Assembly (NCBI GenBank): GCA_026388695.1
Contig: JAPLJH010000067.1
Coordinates: forward strand, 18,969 to 82,968
Length of the DNA: 64,000 bases
Direction: 5' to 3'
Source of the DNA: Deltaproteobacteria bacterium
Lineage (GTDB): Bacteria > Desulfobacterota > Desulfobulbia > Desulfobulbales > Desulfurivibrionaceae
Below the pieces are notes generated by a model. It worked only from the letters and a program-made list of their open reading frames with translations. It was not told the origin of the DNA and ran no database searches. A program made the translations under genes and the position numbers. How positions within the stretch are numbered: the first letter of the stretch is position 1; every line of letters starts with the position of its first letter. Shown in pieces: positions 26,309-35,103 of the stretch.

Positions 26309-26755
26309 ATGAACAACATCACAAAAATTCTGGTCCCCACGGATTTTTCCGAACATTCAAACCGGGTGTTGCAAGCGGCCACCATGATCGCCCGCAAATT
26401 CGGGGCGGCCATCGAGGTAGTTTTTGTGGTGGAAAGCCTTGATGCCTATGCAGGGTTTGCGGTGCCCCACCTGCCCCTGGAGAATCTGGAAAAAGACCTG
26501 CTTGAGCGGGCCAAACGCAAGATGACAGAATTCGTCACCGAAAACATGGCCAAGGACATTCCCCATGCCAGCGCGGTGCTCAACGGCAATGTCCCAAAAG
26601 AGATCGTCCGCCACGCCGAGGCCCAAGGCTGCGACCTGATCATGATCGGCACTCAGACCTGCAAAGGGATGGAAAAAGCCCTGTTCGGCAGCGTTACCGA
26701 GCGGGTGATCAAAACCGCCCACTGCCCTGTGCTCAGCATGAATCCTTGCATTTAA
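26309..26755 (+). CDS. Universal stress protein (UspA family)
   Basis: 148 residues, one Usp domain. It begins ITKILVPTDFSEHSNRVLQAA with the nucleotide-binding Asp and ends with IMIGTQTCKGMEKALFGSVTERVIKTAHCPVL. ATP-binding Usp proteins carry G-x2-G-x9-G-(S/T); here the second glycine is replaced (GTQT), so nucleotide binding may be weak. A good RBS (GGGAGA) is present. It likely responds to stress or redox change; target unknown. Confidence 0.88.
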   Translation: MNNITKILVPTDFSEHSNRVLQAATMIARKFGAAIEVVFVVESLDAYAGFAVPHLPLENLEKDLLERAKRKMTEFVTENMAKDIPHASAVLNGNVPKEIVRHAEAQGCDLIMIGTQTCKGMEKALFGSVTERVIKTAHCPVLSMNPCI

Positions 26756-26801
26756 CGATACGGAGTTACCGCATTATTCTTAACATCCACGGAGGTTTTC
26801 C

Positions 26802-26984
26802 ATGAAAATGACCGACATCAAAGAAAAAGCAAAAGCGCTTGGCATCAAGCCCGGCAAGATGAAGAAAGAGGATCTCATCCGCGCCATCCAGGAAAAAGAA
26901 GGCAACTTCCCCTGTTTCGGCTCAGCCCTGGAGCATTGCAGCCAGGAAGACTGTAGCTGGCGGGAGGATTGCCTGTTCATATAA
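26802..26984 (+). CDS. SAP-like small protein
   Basis: 60 residues behind a strong GGAGG. The N-terminal half (MTDIKEKAKALGIKPGKMKKEDLIRAIQ) is a helix-turn-helix resembling SAP or Rho N-terminal modules that bind nucleic acids. The C-terminal half has four cysteines (FPCFGSALEHCSQEDCSWREDC), which could bind a metal. Function unknown. Confidence 0.7.
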   Translation: MKMTDIKEKAKALGIKPGKMKKEDLIRAIQEKEGNFPCFGSALEHCSQEDCSWREDCLFI

Positions 26985-27015
26985 CACAACTCGCTTTCCC
27001 CGGACGGAAAACCCC

Positions 27016-27321
27016 ATGCCGACCGACACTGAACCAATTGAGGGCAACTGGTACGAGGCCATCGAGGATGGCGCCCGCTTCTTCGTGGTCACCGTTGACG
27101 AGGAAGAAGGAATTGTTGAAATCCAGTATGACGATGGGGCAACCGAAGAAATTACCCTCGACGCCTGGCACGAAACCGATCTTGCCGCCATCTCCCCACC
27201 AGACGAAGGCGTGCTGTTCGATGATTCGGCTGATCAGGACGATGAAGTCCCGGGCTGTTGCCAGACAGAAAATCCCGAAGATGACGTTTGGGGGGAGCCG
27301 TTGACCGAACTTGACGAGTGA
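27016..27321 (+). CDS. Acidic small conserved protein
   Basis: 101 residues and very acidic. EPIEGNWYEAIEDGARFFVVTVDEEEGIVEIQYDDGA resembles a small SH3- or Tudor-like beta barrel of the DUF6763 type. The C-terminal 40 residues are an Asp/Glu-rich tail with CC. It is 31 bp downstream of the SAP-like gene and probably co-transcribed. Function not known. Confidence 0.65.
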   Translation: MPTDTEPIEGNWYEAIEDGARFFVVTVDEEEGIVEIQYDDGATEEITLDAWHETDLAAISPPDEGVLFDDSADQDDEVPGCCQTENPEDDVWGEPLTELDE

Positions 27322-27392
27322 TGTGTATCCGCGGGCAGATCTTTGCGGAAAACCACTCTGCATGATGACTTCATGAAAAATTATTACACCCT

Positions 27393-27794
27393 TCAGCCAG
27401 TCGCCGGGCCCAGGGTAAAAACCTTCTCGATGCTTTCCCGCAGATTCTCCCTGGTAAAGGGCTTGACCACATAATCACTGACCTGAGCCCGAATCGCCTC
27501 AAGAATCAAATGCGGCTGGGCCTCGGCCGTCACCATGATAAAGGGAATATCCTTGGTGGCCTCATTTTTCCGAACACTGCGCAACACCTCAATGCCGTGC
27601 ATTACCCGCATGCACCAGTCGGAAAAAATCAGACCCACCTGTTCTTGCTTCAGAATCTGCAACGCCTTTTCCCCGTTGTCCGCCTCAAGGATATTGACAT
27701 AGCCCAACGCCCGCAGGTGATTGGTGATGATCTTCCGCATGACCAGCGAATCGTCAACCACCAGCACCTTCATATTAGGATCGGGCTCCATCAT
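27393..27794 (-). CDS. Single-domain response regulator (CheY-like)
   Basis: 133 residues, receiver domain only. Acidic pocket VVDDSLVMRK, phospho-acceptor Asp in LIFSDWCMRVMHG, conserved Thr in PFIMVTAEA and Lys in DYVVKPFT. The usual proline after the phospho-Asp segment (D-x-x-M-P) is Arg here. It closely follows the chemotaxis-type CheY pattern. No kinase gene is adjacent. The start is either of two ATGs at 27794/27791. Confidence 0.88.
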   Translation of the reverse strand: MMEPDPNMKVLVVDDSLVMRKIITNHLRALGYVNILEADNGEKALQILKQEQVGLIFSDWCMRVMHGIEVLRSVRKNEATKDIPFIMVTAEAQPHLILEAIRAQVSDYVVKPFTRENLRESIEKVFTLGPATG

Positions 27795-27985
27795 TTCGTA
27801 GCACTTGCCATGTGCGACTTTTCCCCTGGTTGTCCCGTAGACGGAACTCCTGCAACGCCCCTTATTTTCCGATTATAACGGAGGCCGGAAAGGAAGCAAA
27901 GCAATTCATGGGACACATTACTCCGCCCCAACGGAGAAAGAGAGCGGCGCAGGGCAGATCCTTCCCACATCAGGCGGCATGTCCT

Positions 27986-28022
27986 AAAAAAAAAGGAACC
28001 AGCCTTTTATGACTGGTTCCTT
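27986..28022 (-). terminator. Terminator after tRNA-Arg
   Basis: A perfect 10-bp stem (AAGGAACCAG with CTGGTTCCTT, loop of 10 nt) followed on the minus strand by a run of nine T. It starts 10 nt past the tRNA 3' end. Confidence 0.92.
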
Positions 28023-28031
28023 AATATTTTC

Positions 28032-28108
28032 TGGTGGGCGGAGCGGGGATCGAACCCACGACCTTTGGCTTCGGAGGCCAACACTCTATCCAACTGAGCT
28101 ACCCGCCC
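28032..28108 (-). tRNA. tRNA-Arg (anticodon CCG)
   Basis: 77 nt with encoded CCA. Acceptor GGGCGGG/CTCGCCC-type pairing with discriminator A, D-arm TAGCTCAGTTGGATAGA, anticodon stem TTGGC/GCCAA with loop CTCCGAA (CCG, decoding CGG), and T-arm GTGGGTTCGATCCCCGC. Confidence 0.96.
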
Positions 28109-28136
28109 TTCGGGTTTTACTGTTCACAGTGGCCAC

Positions 28137-29612
28137 TTACTTACCATGTATCGCTTTTCCAGTAAAGCCATTTTCGCCGCAGGGCAGAGGGTGCAGACTG
28201 ACGGCAAAAATCCTTCTGGTACTGGGGCCAATAGCCGCCCGCTGATCAGGACGCATGCCGAGGATGGCGATGATTCCCTCCTGGTTCGTCAGGATGGGTA
28301 TCCGCCTCCGGTGGGCCAGAGGAATCTTCTGATCGGTGAAAAAATCGCCGACTTTTTTCCAGCCTGGCGCTCCCAGGGGATGAAACCGGTCTCCCGCCTG
28401 AAAGGACCGAGCCACAAGGGGAAAACAAACCTTATCGGCATCGCAGTATAGGGTCGCCGGAGCCTGCGCTTCCCAGCCCTCGGGAAGTGCAGCCAACAAA
28501 CGGAGCGTGACCATTGCCCCCATGGCCTCAAAGACATACTCACCCGGACCGGGAAGTTCCCTGGCAAAAGGCACCTCTTCCGTCCCCGCAGCCGAAAGAT
28601 TGCCCCGCACAGCCTGCCGACCCTGGGGATAGCGAAAGCACACTCTCCCCTCTGCCTTGCCAACCCTTAAACCTTGGGCCAGATGCAACTCCGCGCCCTC
28701 GGCCCCGGTTTCAGCCAGAGAGAGCAGCTGGGCAATCTGCTTAAATGCTGGCCGACAAGCCATGTGCCAGCAAGCTGTCTCCAGAATGCGCCGCCGGATG
28801 GCCAAGGGCTGCTGCAAAAAATCCGCCAGCTGGATGGTCAGCCCGGCAGGCTCGCCATGCTCCTCCTCGACCACCTGGGCATAGGCTTGGTCCGCCATCC
28901 CAGCCAGTAGCTCTTCTTCCCCCTGTAAAATCGCCGCCGTTTCCCGCAGGGAGTTGCCGATACTAGGGTTAAAATGCTCCTGCAAATAGGGGAGCAGATC
29001 GAGCCTGATTCGATTGCGCAGGTAAACCCGCTCCCGATTGGAGCTGTCAAGGCAATAGGGGATGTTTTCTGCGGCAAGACAGCTAAGGATTTCCTCCTTG
29101 GATATCTCCAGAAAAGGCCGGACAACAAGGCCATCGCGCAACCTCGCCATCCCGGTCAGGCCAGCGCGACCAGTGCCCCGGATAAGCCGCAGCAAAATCT
29201 CCTCGGCCTGATCATCCGCCGTATGGCCCACAGCAATCTTCGTGGCCCGGTGCCGCGCCGCCACCTCCGCCAAAAATCCGTAACGCAGGTCGCGGGCGGC
29301 ATGTTCGCGGGACAGCCCCTGCTCCTTGGCATAGGCGGCAACCTCCACCCGACCGCACTCACAGACAAGTCCCAAGGCCTGGGCCGCTTCCTGCACTAAG
29401 CGCGCCTCAGCCTCCGCCTCCGAAGGGCGCAGGCCATGGTCCACATGGGCCACCACCAGAAAAAAGTTGAGACTCGTCGCCAGTTGCGCCAAGACCTGAA
29501 GCAGGGCCATGGAATCCGGTCCGCCAGAAACGGCCACAACACAGCGCTCTCCGGCGACAAGAAGCCCCTCTCGGCGGATGGTTTCTTCTACCTTTTTTAC
29601 GAAAAAATGCAT
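28137..29612 (-). CDS. tilS: tRNA(Ile)-lysidine synthase
   Basis: 491 residues from the ATG at 29612, giving the usual N-terminus (MHFFVKKVEETIRREGLL). The frame is open well upstream, but that part overlaps galU on the other strand and is not TilS-like. The PP-loop motif AVSGGPDS is at 27-34, with the HVDHGLRPSEAEAEA and GHTADDQAEEILLRLIRG blocks and a C-terminal substrate-binding domain (FQAGDRFHPLGAPGWKKVGDFF). TilS attaches lysine to C34 of tRNA-Ile(CAU). It is divergent from galU. Confidence 0.92.
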   Translation of the reverse strand: MHFFVKKVEETIRREGLLVAGERCVVAVSGGPDSMALLQVLAQLATSLNFFLVVAHVDHGLRPSEAEAEARLVQEAAQALGLVCECGRVEVAAYAKEQGLSREHAARDLRYGFLAEVAARHRATKIAVGHTADDQAEEILLRLIRGTGRAGLTGMARLRDGLVVRPFLEISKEEILSCLAAENIPYCLDSSNRERVYLRNRIRLDLLPYLQEHFNPSIGNSLRETAAILQGEEELLAGMADQAYAQVVEEEHGEPAGLTIQLADFLQQPLAIRRRILETACWHMACRPAFKQIAQLLSLAETGAEGAELHLAQGLRVGKAEGRVCFRYPQGRQAVRGNLSAAGTEEVPFARELPGPGEYVFEAMGAMVTLRLLAALPEGWEAQAPATLYCDADKVCFPLVARSFQAGDRFHPLGAPGWKKVGDFFTDQKIPLAHRRRIPILTNQEGIIAILGMRPDQRAAIGPSTRRIFAVSLHPLPCGENGFTGKAIHGK

Positions 29613-29726
29613 ACGTTCCGGCTGGTGATCATTATTCCCTTGAAGAAGGGGTTGTCTTTGGCTATGTGATATACCATACTTAAAGCGTATCCTTTTTTCA
29701 GAAAAACACTCAGCAACGGGTCTCCC

Positions 29727-30596
29727 ATGAACGTACGCAAAGCTGTTATCCCGGTGGCCGGCAAGGGCACCCGCTTTCTCCCTGCCAGTAAGGCAATCCC
29801 CAAGGAAATGCTCACCATCGTCGACCGGCCGACCATCCAGTACATTGTCGAAGAGGTGGTCGCCTCGGGGATCGAAGAGATCGTCTTTGTCACCAGCCAG
29901 GGCAAATCCGCCATCGAGAATCATTTTGACTACGATTTCGAACTCGACACCATCCTGCGGCAAAAGGGCAAAGACGCGCTCTGCGAAGAGATCAACCACA
30001 TCTCAAACCTCATCGACATTACCACGGTCCGCCAGAAAAAACCATTGGGTCTAGGCCACGCCATCTGGACCACCCGAAATGTCATCGGCGACGAACCCTT
30101 CCTGGTGCTGCTGGGCGACGATCTGGTCTTGAGCAAGGTGCCGTGCTGCCAGCAGATGCTCAACCTGCACCAAGAACTGGATGCCCCCATCGTGGCCATC
30201 CAAAAGGTGCCCGCCGAGGAAACCAACCAGTACGGGATTGTGGAGGGAACCCAGCTCCGCGAGGGGGTGTATCAGATAGACCGCATGGTGGAAAAGCCCG
30301 CCCCTGGCACCACCGATTCCGACCTGGCGATCATCGGCCGCTATCTGCTGACCCCGGAAATCTTTGCCATGCTCGAAAAAACCACTCCGGGCCACGGCGG
30401 CGAGATCCAACTCACCGACGCCCTGCTGGCCCTGGCCAAACAGCGCCCCATGTATGCCTATGAATTCACCGGCACCCGCTTCGACGCCGGAGACAAGCTT
30501 GGCTATCTCAAGGCCATTGTCGCCTATGCCCTGCGGCACCCGGTGGTATGCAAGGAATTCAAGAAACACATCAAAGAAGTATGCGCTGATTTTTAG
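29727..30596 (+). CDS. galU: UTP-glucose-1-phosphate uridylyltransferase
   Basis: 289 residues. The nucleotidyltransferase signature KAVIPVAGKGTRFLPASKAI with the following PKEM is at residues 4-26, the metal-site VLLGDDLV near 130, and EKPAPGTTDSDLAIIGRYLLTPEIF near 196. It makes UDP-glucose, a precursor of LPS and other surface glycans, so it can supply donors to the O-antigen locus. Full length, own promoter region shared with the divergent tilS. Confidence 0.95.
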   Translation: MNVRKAVIPVAGKGTRFLPASKAIPKEMLTIVDRPTIQYIVEEVVASGIEEIVFVTSQGKSAIENHFDYDFELDTILRQKGKDALCEEINHISNLIDITTVRQKKPLGLGHAIWTTRNVIGDEPFLVLLGDDLVLSKVPCCQQMLNLHQELDAPIVAIQKVPAEETNQYGIVEGTQLREGVYQIDRMVEKPAPGTTDSDLAIIGRYLLTPEIFAMLEKTTPGHGGEIQLTDALLALAKQRPMYAYEFTGTRFDAGDKLGYLKAIVAYALRHPVVCKEFKKHIKEVCADF

Positions 30597-30647
30597 GAGC
30601 CGTTACGACCCGACTTGTCTCTTGAAGATTATTGCGTTACGGCTCCT
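30595..30647 (+). terminator. Inverted repeat after galU, possible terminator
   Basis: AGGAGCCGT at 30595-30603 pairs with ACGGCTCCT at 30639-30647, loop about 35 nt, no clear T run. It is the only structured element found in the galU-priA gap (30597-30789). Confidence 0.35.
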
Positions 30648-30789
30648 TATGCCGTTTGGCCACTCAAATGATCCGCTACTTTTTAACAACGGCCTAAAAG
30701 CTACACGGAAGGGCTAAGACAGAGTTCTCCATACCGGGCCGCCCCCTGCTGAGCAGAAGGGCGGCCTCGCACCTCCACCGACAGGCCCC

Positions 30790-33240
30790 ATGTCCGCATC
30801 CCCCACCTATCTTGAAGTTGCTGTTGCCGCGCCCCTGACGCAAACCTTGACTTACGCCATCCCGACCAGCGGGGAGATTCCCGCTCCGGGGCAGCGGGTG
30901 CTGGTCCCCTTGGGCAAACGGTTGCTCACCGGCTATGTGCTGGCCTTGGGCGAAGAAAAACCCGAGTTCCGACTCAAGCGAGTGACCGAGATCCTCGATG
31001 CCTTCCCGGTTTTCCCGGAAGGCCTGGTTCCATTTTTTCGTTGGGTGGCCCGCTACTATCATTATCCCATCGGCGAGGTAATTCGGGGCGCGCTGCCCGG
31101 CGGACTCACCTCACAAAGCGGCCGCCAGCTCAAGGCCACCGAGGCAGGGCTGCACTATTTCCTTGTTGAACAGCCGCAGCTTGCCCAGGATTATCCCTGG
31201 CTGTCCGTACTGCTAAACAACAAAAAATTGAGCGCCGCCACCGTACGCAAGCTCTGGAAGGGCAAGGAAAAACGTCTCATCGAACAATGGGCCGAGCAGG
31301 GCCTAATCTCCATGGAGCAGATTATCTCAGGGGCCTCCATCGGCCAAAAGACCGAAACCTGTATCCTCCTTGCCGGCGAACCGCTTGCCCCAGAGGCCCT
31401 GGCCAACCTCAAGCCTTCGGAAACAAAAACCCTAGCCCTCATTGATGACCTGTTGCCTAGTTCGACTCAGGGGCTTCCCCGCCGGGAGCTGACCAAGGCT
31501 TACAGCGGCGCAGGAAAAGCCCTCGCCTCACTGGCCGGAAAAGGCATCATCCGCCTGGAAGAACGCCCGGTCTACCGCGACCCCTTTGGCGAAACCCCGT
31601 TTTTTTACCCCAGGCCCGCGCAGCTCACCGCGGATCAGGAGAACGCCCTGGCCCACCTGAACCCGGCCATCGCCCAAAAAAAATATGCCGCCTTCCTGCT
31701 GCACGGCGTCACTGGCAGCGGCAAGACCGAGGTCTACCTACAGGCGGCGGAAACCACCCTGGCCTTGGGCCGCAGCGTTCTGGTGCTGGTCCCGGAGATC
31801 GCCCTGGCCACCCAGCTGGAAGCGCATTTCCTCTCCCGCTTCGGCGAGACCGTAGCCCTGCTCCACAGCGGCCTGGCCCGAGGCGAGCGTTTTGACCAGT
31901 GGCAACGGGTGGTTTCCGGGGAGGCGCGCATCGTCATCGGCGCCCGCTCCGCCATCTTCGCCCCCCTCGCCGACCCAGGACTGATCATCATCGATGAAGA
32001 ACACGACGGCGCTTACAAACAGGAAGACAGCCTGCGTTACCAGGGTCGCGACCTGGCCCTGGTCCGGGGCAGCCAGGGCGGGGCCACGGTGCTGCTCGGC
32101 TCTGCCACCCCATCGCTGATCAGCTATCAGCATGCGCTGAGCGGCAAGTACACCCTGTTGAATCTGCCGACCAGAATAGAAAACCGGCCCCTGCCCCAGG
32201 TGGAGCTGGTCGATCTCCAGGCGGTGAACACCGTCTCCGGGCGACCACCGCTCTTTAGCCCGCAACTCAAACAGGCGCTGCGGTCGACCCTGGCCCGGCA
32301 GGAGCAAAGCCTCGTCTTTTTGAATCGCCGAGGCTTTGCCGGCTGCATGCTCTGCTCCGACTGCGGCCAGGCGGTGCAATGCCCCCATTGCCGAATAACC
32401 CTGACCTTGCACAAGGGCAGGGGCGAACTGGTCTGCCATTACTGCGGCTTTGCCACTAACAGCCGCACGGTTTGCACCAACTGCCGCTCCATCAACCTCG
32501 CCCCCATCGGGTTCGGCACGGAGCGCATCGAAGAGGAACTTGCGGGGATGTTTCCCAAGGCCCGCATCGCCCGGCTCGACCACGACACCACCCGCAACCG
32601 CCAAGACTTCCTCCGCATCCTCCGGGCAGTGCATGACCGGGAGGTAGACATTCTCGTGGGCACCCAGATGATCACCAAGGGCCATCATTTCCCCCATGTC
32701 ACCCTGGTGGGCATCGTCTGGGCCGATGCCGGGCTGGGCATGCCCGATTACAAGGCAGGCGAACGCACCTTCCAGCTCCTGGCCCAGGTGACCGGCCGGG
32801 CAGGCCGGGGCGAGCAACCCGGGCGGGTCATTGTCCAGACCCACCAACCCGGCCATTACTCCATTGCTGCGGCCCGCGACCACGATTACCCCCGGTTTTT
32901 CGAAAAAGAAATCGGGCTGCGCAAGGCCTTGGGCTATCCGCCCTTCAGCCGCCTCATCAACCTGGTTGTGGACGGCGAACAAGAAGAAGTGGTGCAAACC
33001 CGGGCAGAAGCCCTGACCGCCAAAGGCAAGGCGTTGCGCCGCTATCAAAAAACCGCCATCCTCGGCCCAGCCCCTGCCCCCCTGGCCAGATTGCGAGGCA
33101 GATTTCGCTGGCAAATCCTGCTCAAAGGCCCGAATCTTGAAGAGCTGCATGGCCTCTGCCTGGAGCTGGAGCAGGAGCACACCCGGTTGGCTGGAGCGGT
33201 GAATTTGTCGGTGGACGTTGATCCGGAGAGTATGTTGTAG
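30790..33240 (+). CDS. priA: Primosomal replication protein N' (PriA helicase)
   Basis: 816 residues. N-terminal 3'-DNA-binding domain (AVAAPLTQTLTYAIP start, GQRVLVPLGKRLLTGYV), Walker A GVTGSGKTEVY near 305, DEEH box IIIDEEHDGAYKQ near 400, and the zinc-binding cysteine set (CSDCG, CPHC, CHYCG, CTNC) near 515-560. PriA restarts stalled replication forks by loading the replisome. All motifs and the length are normal. A shadow reading frame on the other strand runs along much of this gene and is not real. Confidence 0.95.
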   Translation: MSASPTYLEVAVAAPLTQTLTYAIPTSGEIPAPGQRVLVPLGKRLLTGYVLALGEEKPEFRLKRVTEILDAFPVFPEGLVPFFRWVARYYHYPIGEVIRGALPGGLTSQSGRQLKATEAGLHYFLVEQPQLAQDYPWLSVLLNNKKLSAATVRKLWKGKEKRLIEQWAEQGLISMEQIISGASIGQKTETCILLAGEPLAPEALANLKPSETKTLALIDDLLPSSTQGLPRRELTKAYSGAGKALASLAGKGIIRLEERPVYRDPFGETPFFYPRPAQLTADQENALAHLNPAIAQKKYAAFLLHGVTGSGKTEVYLQAAETTLALGRSVLVLVPEIALATQLEAHFLSRFGETVALLHSGLARGERFDQWQRVVSGEARIVIGARSAIFAPLADPGLIIIDEEHDGAYKQEDSLRYQGRDLALVRGSQGGATVLLGSATPSLISYQHALSGKYTLLNLPTRIENRPLPQVELVDLQAVNTVSGRPPLFSPQLKQALRSTLARQEQSLVFLNRRGFAGCMLCSDCGQAVQCPHCRITLTLHKGRGELVCHYCGFATNSRTVCTNCRSINLAPIGFGTERIEEELAGMFPKARIARLDHDTTRNRQDFLRILRAVHDREVDILVGTQMITKGHHFPHVTLVGIVWADAGLGMPDYKAGERTFQLLAQVTGRAGRGEQPGRVIVQTHQPGHYSIAAARDHDYPRFFEKEIGLRKALGYPPFSRLINLVVDGEQEEVVQTRAEALTAKGKALRRYQKTAILGPAPAPLARLRGRFRWQILLKGPNLEELHGLCLELEQEHTRLAGAVNLSVDVDPESML

Positions 33241-33295
33241 AACTGTGCATGTTACCGTTTTTTTCTTGCCATCGCGCACCACATGAGATACAATT

Positions 33296-33316
33296 ATGCG
33301 CATAACAAATGCGCAT
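33296..33316 (+). promoter_or_regulatory. Probable operator of the ccdAB pair
   Basis: The 8-bp palindrome ATGCGCAT occurs twice, at 33296-33303 and 33309-33316, spaced 13 bp centre to centre, just downstream of a TACAAT-like -10 and before the ccdA RBS. CcdA-type antitoxins autoregulate by binding such repeats. Confidence 0.6.
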
Positions 33317-33328
33317 ATGGAGACAACA

Positions 33329-33577
33329 ATGCAGGCGACACTTTTTGATCCGGCGGCTCCTAAAAAATCTGCCAATCTCAGTATCAACAGCGACTTGCTG
33401 CGACTGGCGAAAGAAAACCACATCAATCTTTCTCAAGCCCTTGAACAGCGGCTGGACGAAGTTCTGCGGGAAGAACAGCGCCGCAAGTGGCTTACGGAAA
33501 ACCATGAGGCCATAAACGAATACAACTCCCGCGTCGAAAAGCACGGGGTGTTCAGCGATGGGTTCAGGCGGTTCTGA
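33329..33577 (+). CDS. ccdA: CcdA-type antitoxin
   Basis: 82 residues from the ATG at 33329 (GGAGA 5 nt upstream); an in-frame ATG at 33317 is also possible. Residues 10-45 (KKSANLSINSDLLRLAKENHINLSQALE) form the ribbon-helix-helix DNA-binding part, and the C-terminal half (RKWLTENHEAINEYNSRVEKHGVFSDGFRRF) is the CcdB-binding segment seen in CcdA. Its stop overlaps the toxin start (TGATG). Part of an antitoxin-toxin operon with a palindromic operator. Confidence 0.88.
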   Translation: MQATLFDPAAPKKSANLSINSDLLRLAKENHINLSQALEQRLDEVLREEQRRKWLTENHEAINEYNSRVEKHGVFSDGFRRF

Positions 33578-33891
33578 TGGCGCAGCTCGACGTGTACGAA
33601 AACCCCAATCCGGCAACCCAGAAAGAAATCCCCTATCTACTGGACGTACAAACCGGTCTGCTGGAGGGTCTCGCTTCCCGCATGGTGGTTCCGCTCGTCA
33701 AGGCCTCGACCATGGGCAAGGCGGCGCAACGCCTCAATCCCAGATTCACGGTCGGACAGACCGAGGTAATCATGTCCACTGCCGAGCTAGCTGGCATTCC
33801 AACGCGTTTTTTGGGGCAAAAGGTTGGCTCCTTGGCTGATCGCAGGGACGAGATTATCGCGGCGCTTGATTTTTTGTTTAGTGGATATTAA
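33577..33891 (+). CDS. ccdB: CcdB-type toxin (DNA gyrase inhibitor)
   Basis: 104 residues with the CcdB beta-sheet fold and a C-terminal helix: DVYENPN, IPYLLDVQTGLLEGLASRMVVPL (the F-plasmid protein has RRMVIPL), IIAALDFLFSGY. The F-plasmid CcdB ends in W-G-I and these last residues poison gyrase; here the end is S-G-Y, so the strength of gyrase poisoning is uncertain. Coupled to ccdA by a TGATG overlap. Confidence 0.85.
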   Translation: MAQLDVYENPNPATQKEIPYLLDVQTGLLEGLASRMVVPLVKASTMGKAAQRLNPRFTVGQTEVIMSTAELAGIPTRFLGQKVGSLADRRDEIIAALDFLFSGY

Positions 33892-33975
33892 GAACCTGCA
33901 CCACTGTAATGATAATTATGTTCAGCAGCATCCTTTCGCTGCTGTCACAGATGCGCGAAAAAAATCGGCAAAACG

Positions 33976-34569
33976 ATGAATGAATTAGGCTCAGAACAAA
34001 ATATCCTTCCTCCAAGAAAATGGAAGAAGAGATGGGCCATAGCCCTACTGGCCATAGTATGCCTTCAACTCTATCACGGAGAGTACACGGGGACGTACTT
34101 CATTCATGCTCCCTGGTGGGATACATGCCTGTTCTCTCTCTCCCTTGCATTCGCCGCATGGTGTGTAATAAGATTTTTCCGAGGAGGTTATGCCGACAAA
34201 CTTGTCCCGAATATTTCCACATGGGGAAAGTGGTCGCTGACATTCTTCCTCCTCCCGATTTTCAGTTCTTTTTCCTTCTGGTTTTCTTTCACGGACTTGA
34301 CTGATATTATTACACAAATAACGGGAACGCCATTCAGCATCTCCGCGTTTCATTTTAAAGAAGCGGAATCTTCATGTTCGGATGTATGCTACACCATCTC
34401 AGCGGAAGACCTCCTTAAACACCAACTCCCCAGCCGCATCGCAATCGACTTCAAGCCTTGGACTTACTACACATATAACTCTCTCCCCAACCCCCTTCCG
34501 GTTGTGCTCAAAGGGAAAAAATCCGTCTTCGGCTTTCATTTTCAATGCGTCACGGCTCGGCAATCATAA
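33976..34569 (+). CDS. Membrane protein of unknown function
   Basis: 197 residues with three hydrophobic segments (about 20-34, 50-67 and 84-104) and a soluble C-terminal part of 90 residues containing two cysteines in SSCSDVCYT. No family recognised. The RBS is weak. Codon use and composition are less GC-rich than the def-fmt genes that follow, so it may be part of a small insertion with ccdAB. Confidence 0.5.
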   Translation: MNELGSEQNILPPRKWKKRWAIALLAIVCLQLYHGEYTGTYFIHAPWWDTCLFSLSLAFAAWCVIRFFRGGYADKLVPNISTWGKWSLTFFLLPIFSSFSFWFSFTDLTDIITQITGTPFSISAFHFKEAESSCSDVCYTISAEDLLKHQLPSRIAIDFKPWTYYTYNSLPNPLPVVLKGKKSVFGFHFQCVTARQS

Positions 34570-34584
34570 AGTTAAGGACACCCC

Positions 34585-35100
34585 ATGGCCCTACGAGAGA
34601 TCGTCACCTACCCCTTCCCCATCCTCAAGGACACAGCCAAGCCGGTGACCGACTTCGGCCCCGAACTTGAAAAGCTGGTGGCCGACATGGCGGAAACCAT
34701 GTACGACGCACCCGGCGTGGGCTTAGCAGCCCCGCAAATCAACATTCCCCTACAGCTCTGCGTCATTGATATCTCGCCCAAGGATGCGCCCAGGGAGCTG
34801 ATCGTGCTGGCCAACCCCAAGATCATCAAGGGCGAGGGCCAGGAGATTGACGAAGAGGGCTGCCTCAGCGTGCGGGAGTATTGCAGCAACGTACCCCGCT
34901 TTGCCAAGGTTTGGGTGGAGGCCCAGGACATTACCGGACAGCCGCTGAGCTTTGAGGCCGAAGGCTATTACGCCCGAGTGATCCAGCACGAACTCGATCA
35001 CTTAAACGGCACCCTGTTTATCGACCGGATCAGCTCCCTCAAGCGAACGCTGTATAAAAAGAAGATTAAAAAAATGCTCAAGGCCGAAGAGGGGAAATAA
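34585..35100 (+). CDS. def: Peptide deformylase
   Basis: 171 residues. The three metal-site motifs are present: GVGLAAPQ near residue 46, EEGCLSV near 91 and QHELDHLNG near 134. It removes the N-formyl group from nascent proteins. The gene is directly followed by fmt, the usual order. RBS AAGGA 5 nt before the ATG. Confidence 0.96.
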   Translation: MALREIVTYPFPILKDTAKPVTDFGPELEKLVADMAETMYDAPGVGLAAPQINIPLQLCVIDISPKDAPRELIVLANPKIIKGEGQEIDEEGCLSVREYCSNVPRFAKVWVEAQDITGQPLSFEAEGYYARVIQHELDHLNGTLFIDRISSLKRTLYKKKIKKMLKAEEGK

Positions 35101-35103
35101 CCG

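Noticed and set aside
29613..29999. N-terminal extension of the tilS frame
   Set aside because: It overlaps the divergent galU gene, and the TilS family begins at the ATG at 29612.
31738..33426. A 562-residue minus-strand frame along priA
   Set aside because: Lies wholly opposite PriA motifs and has no domain signature.
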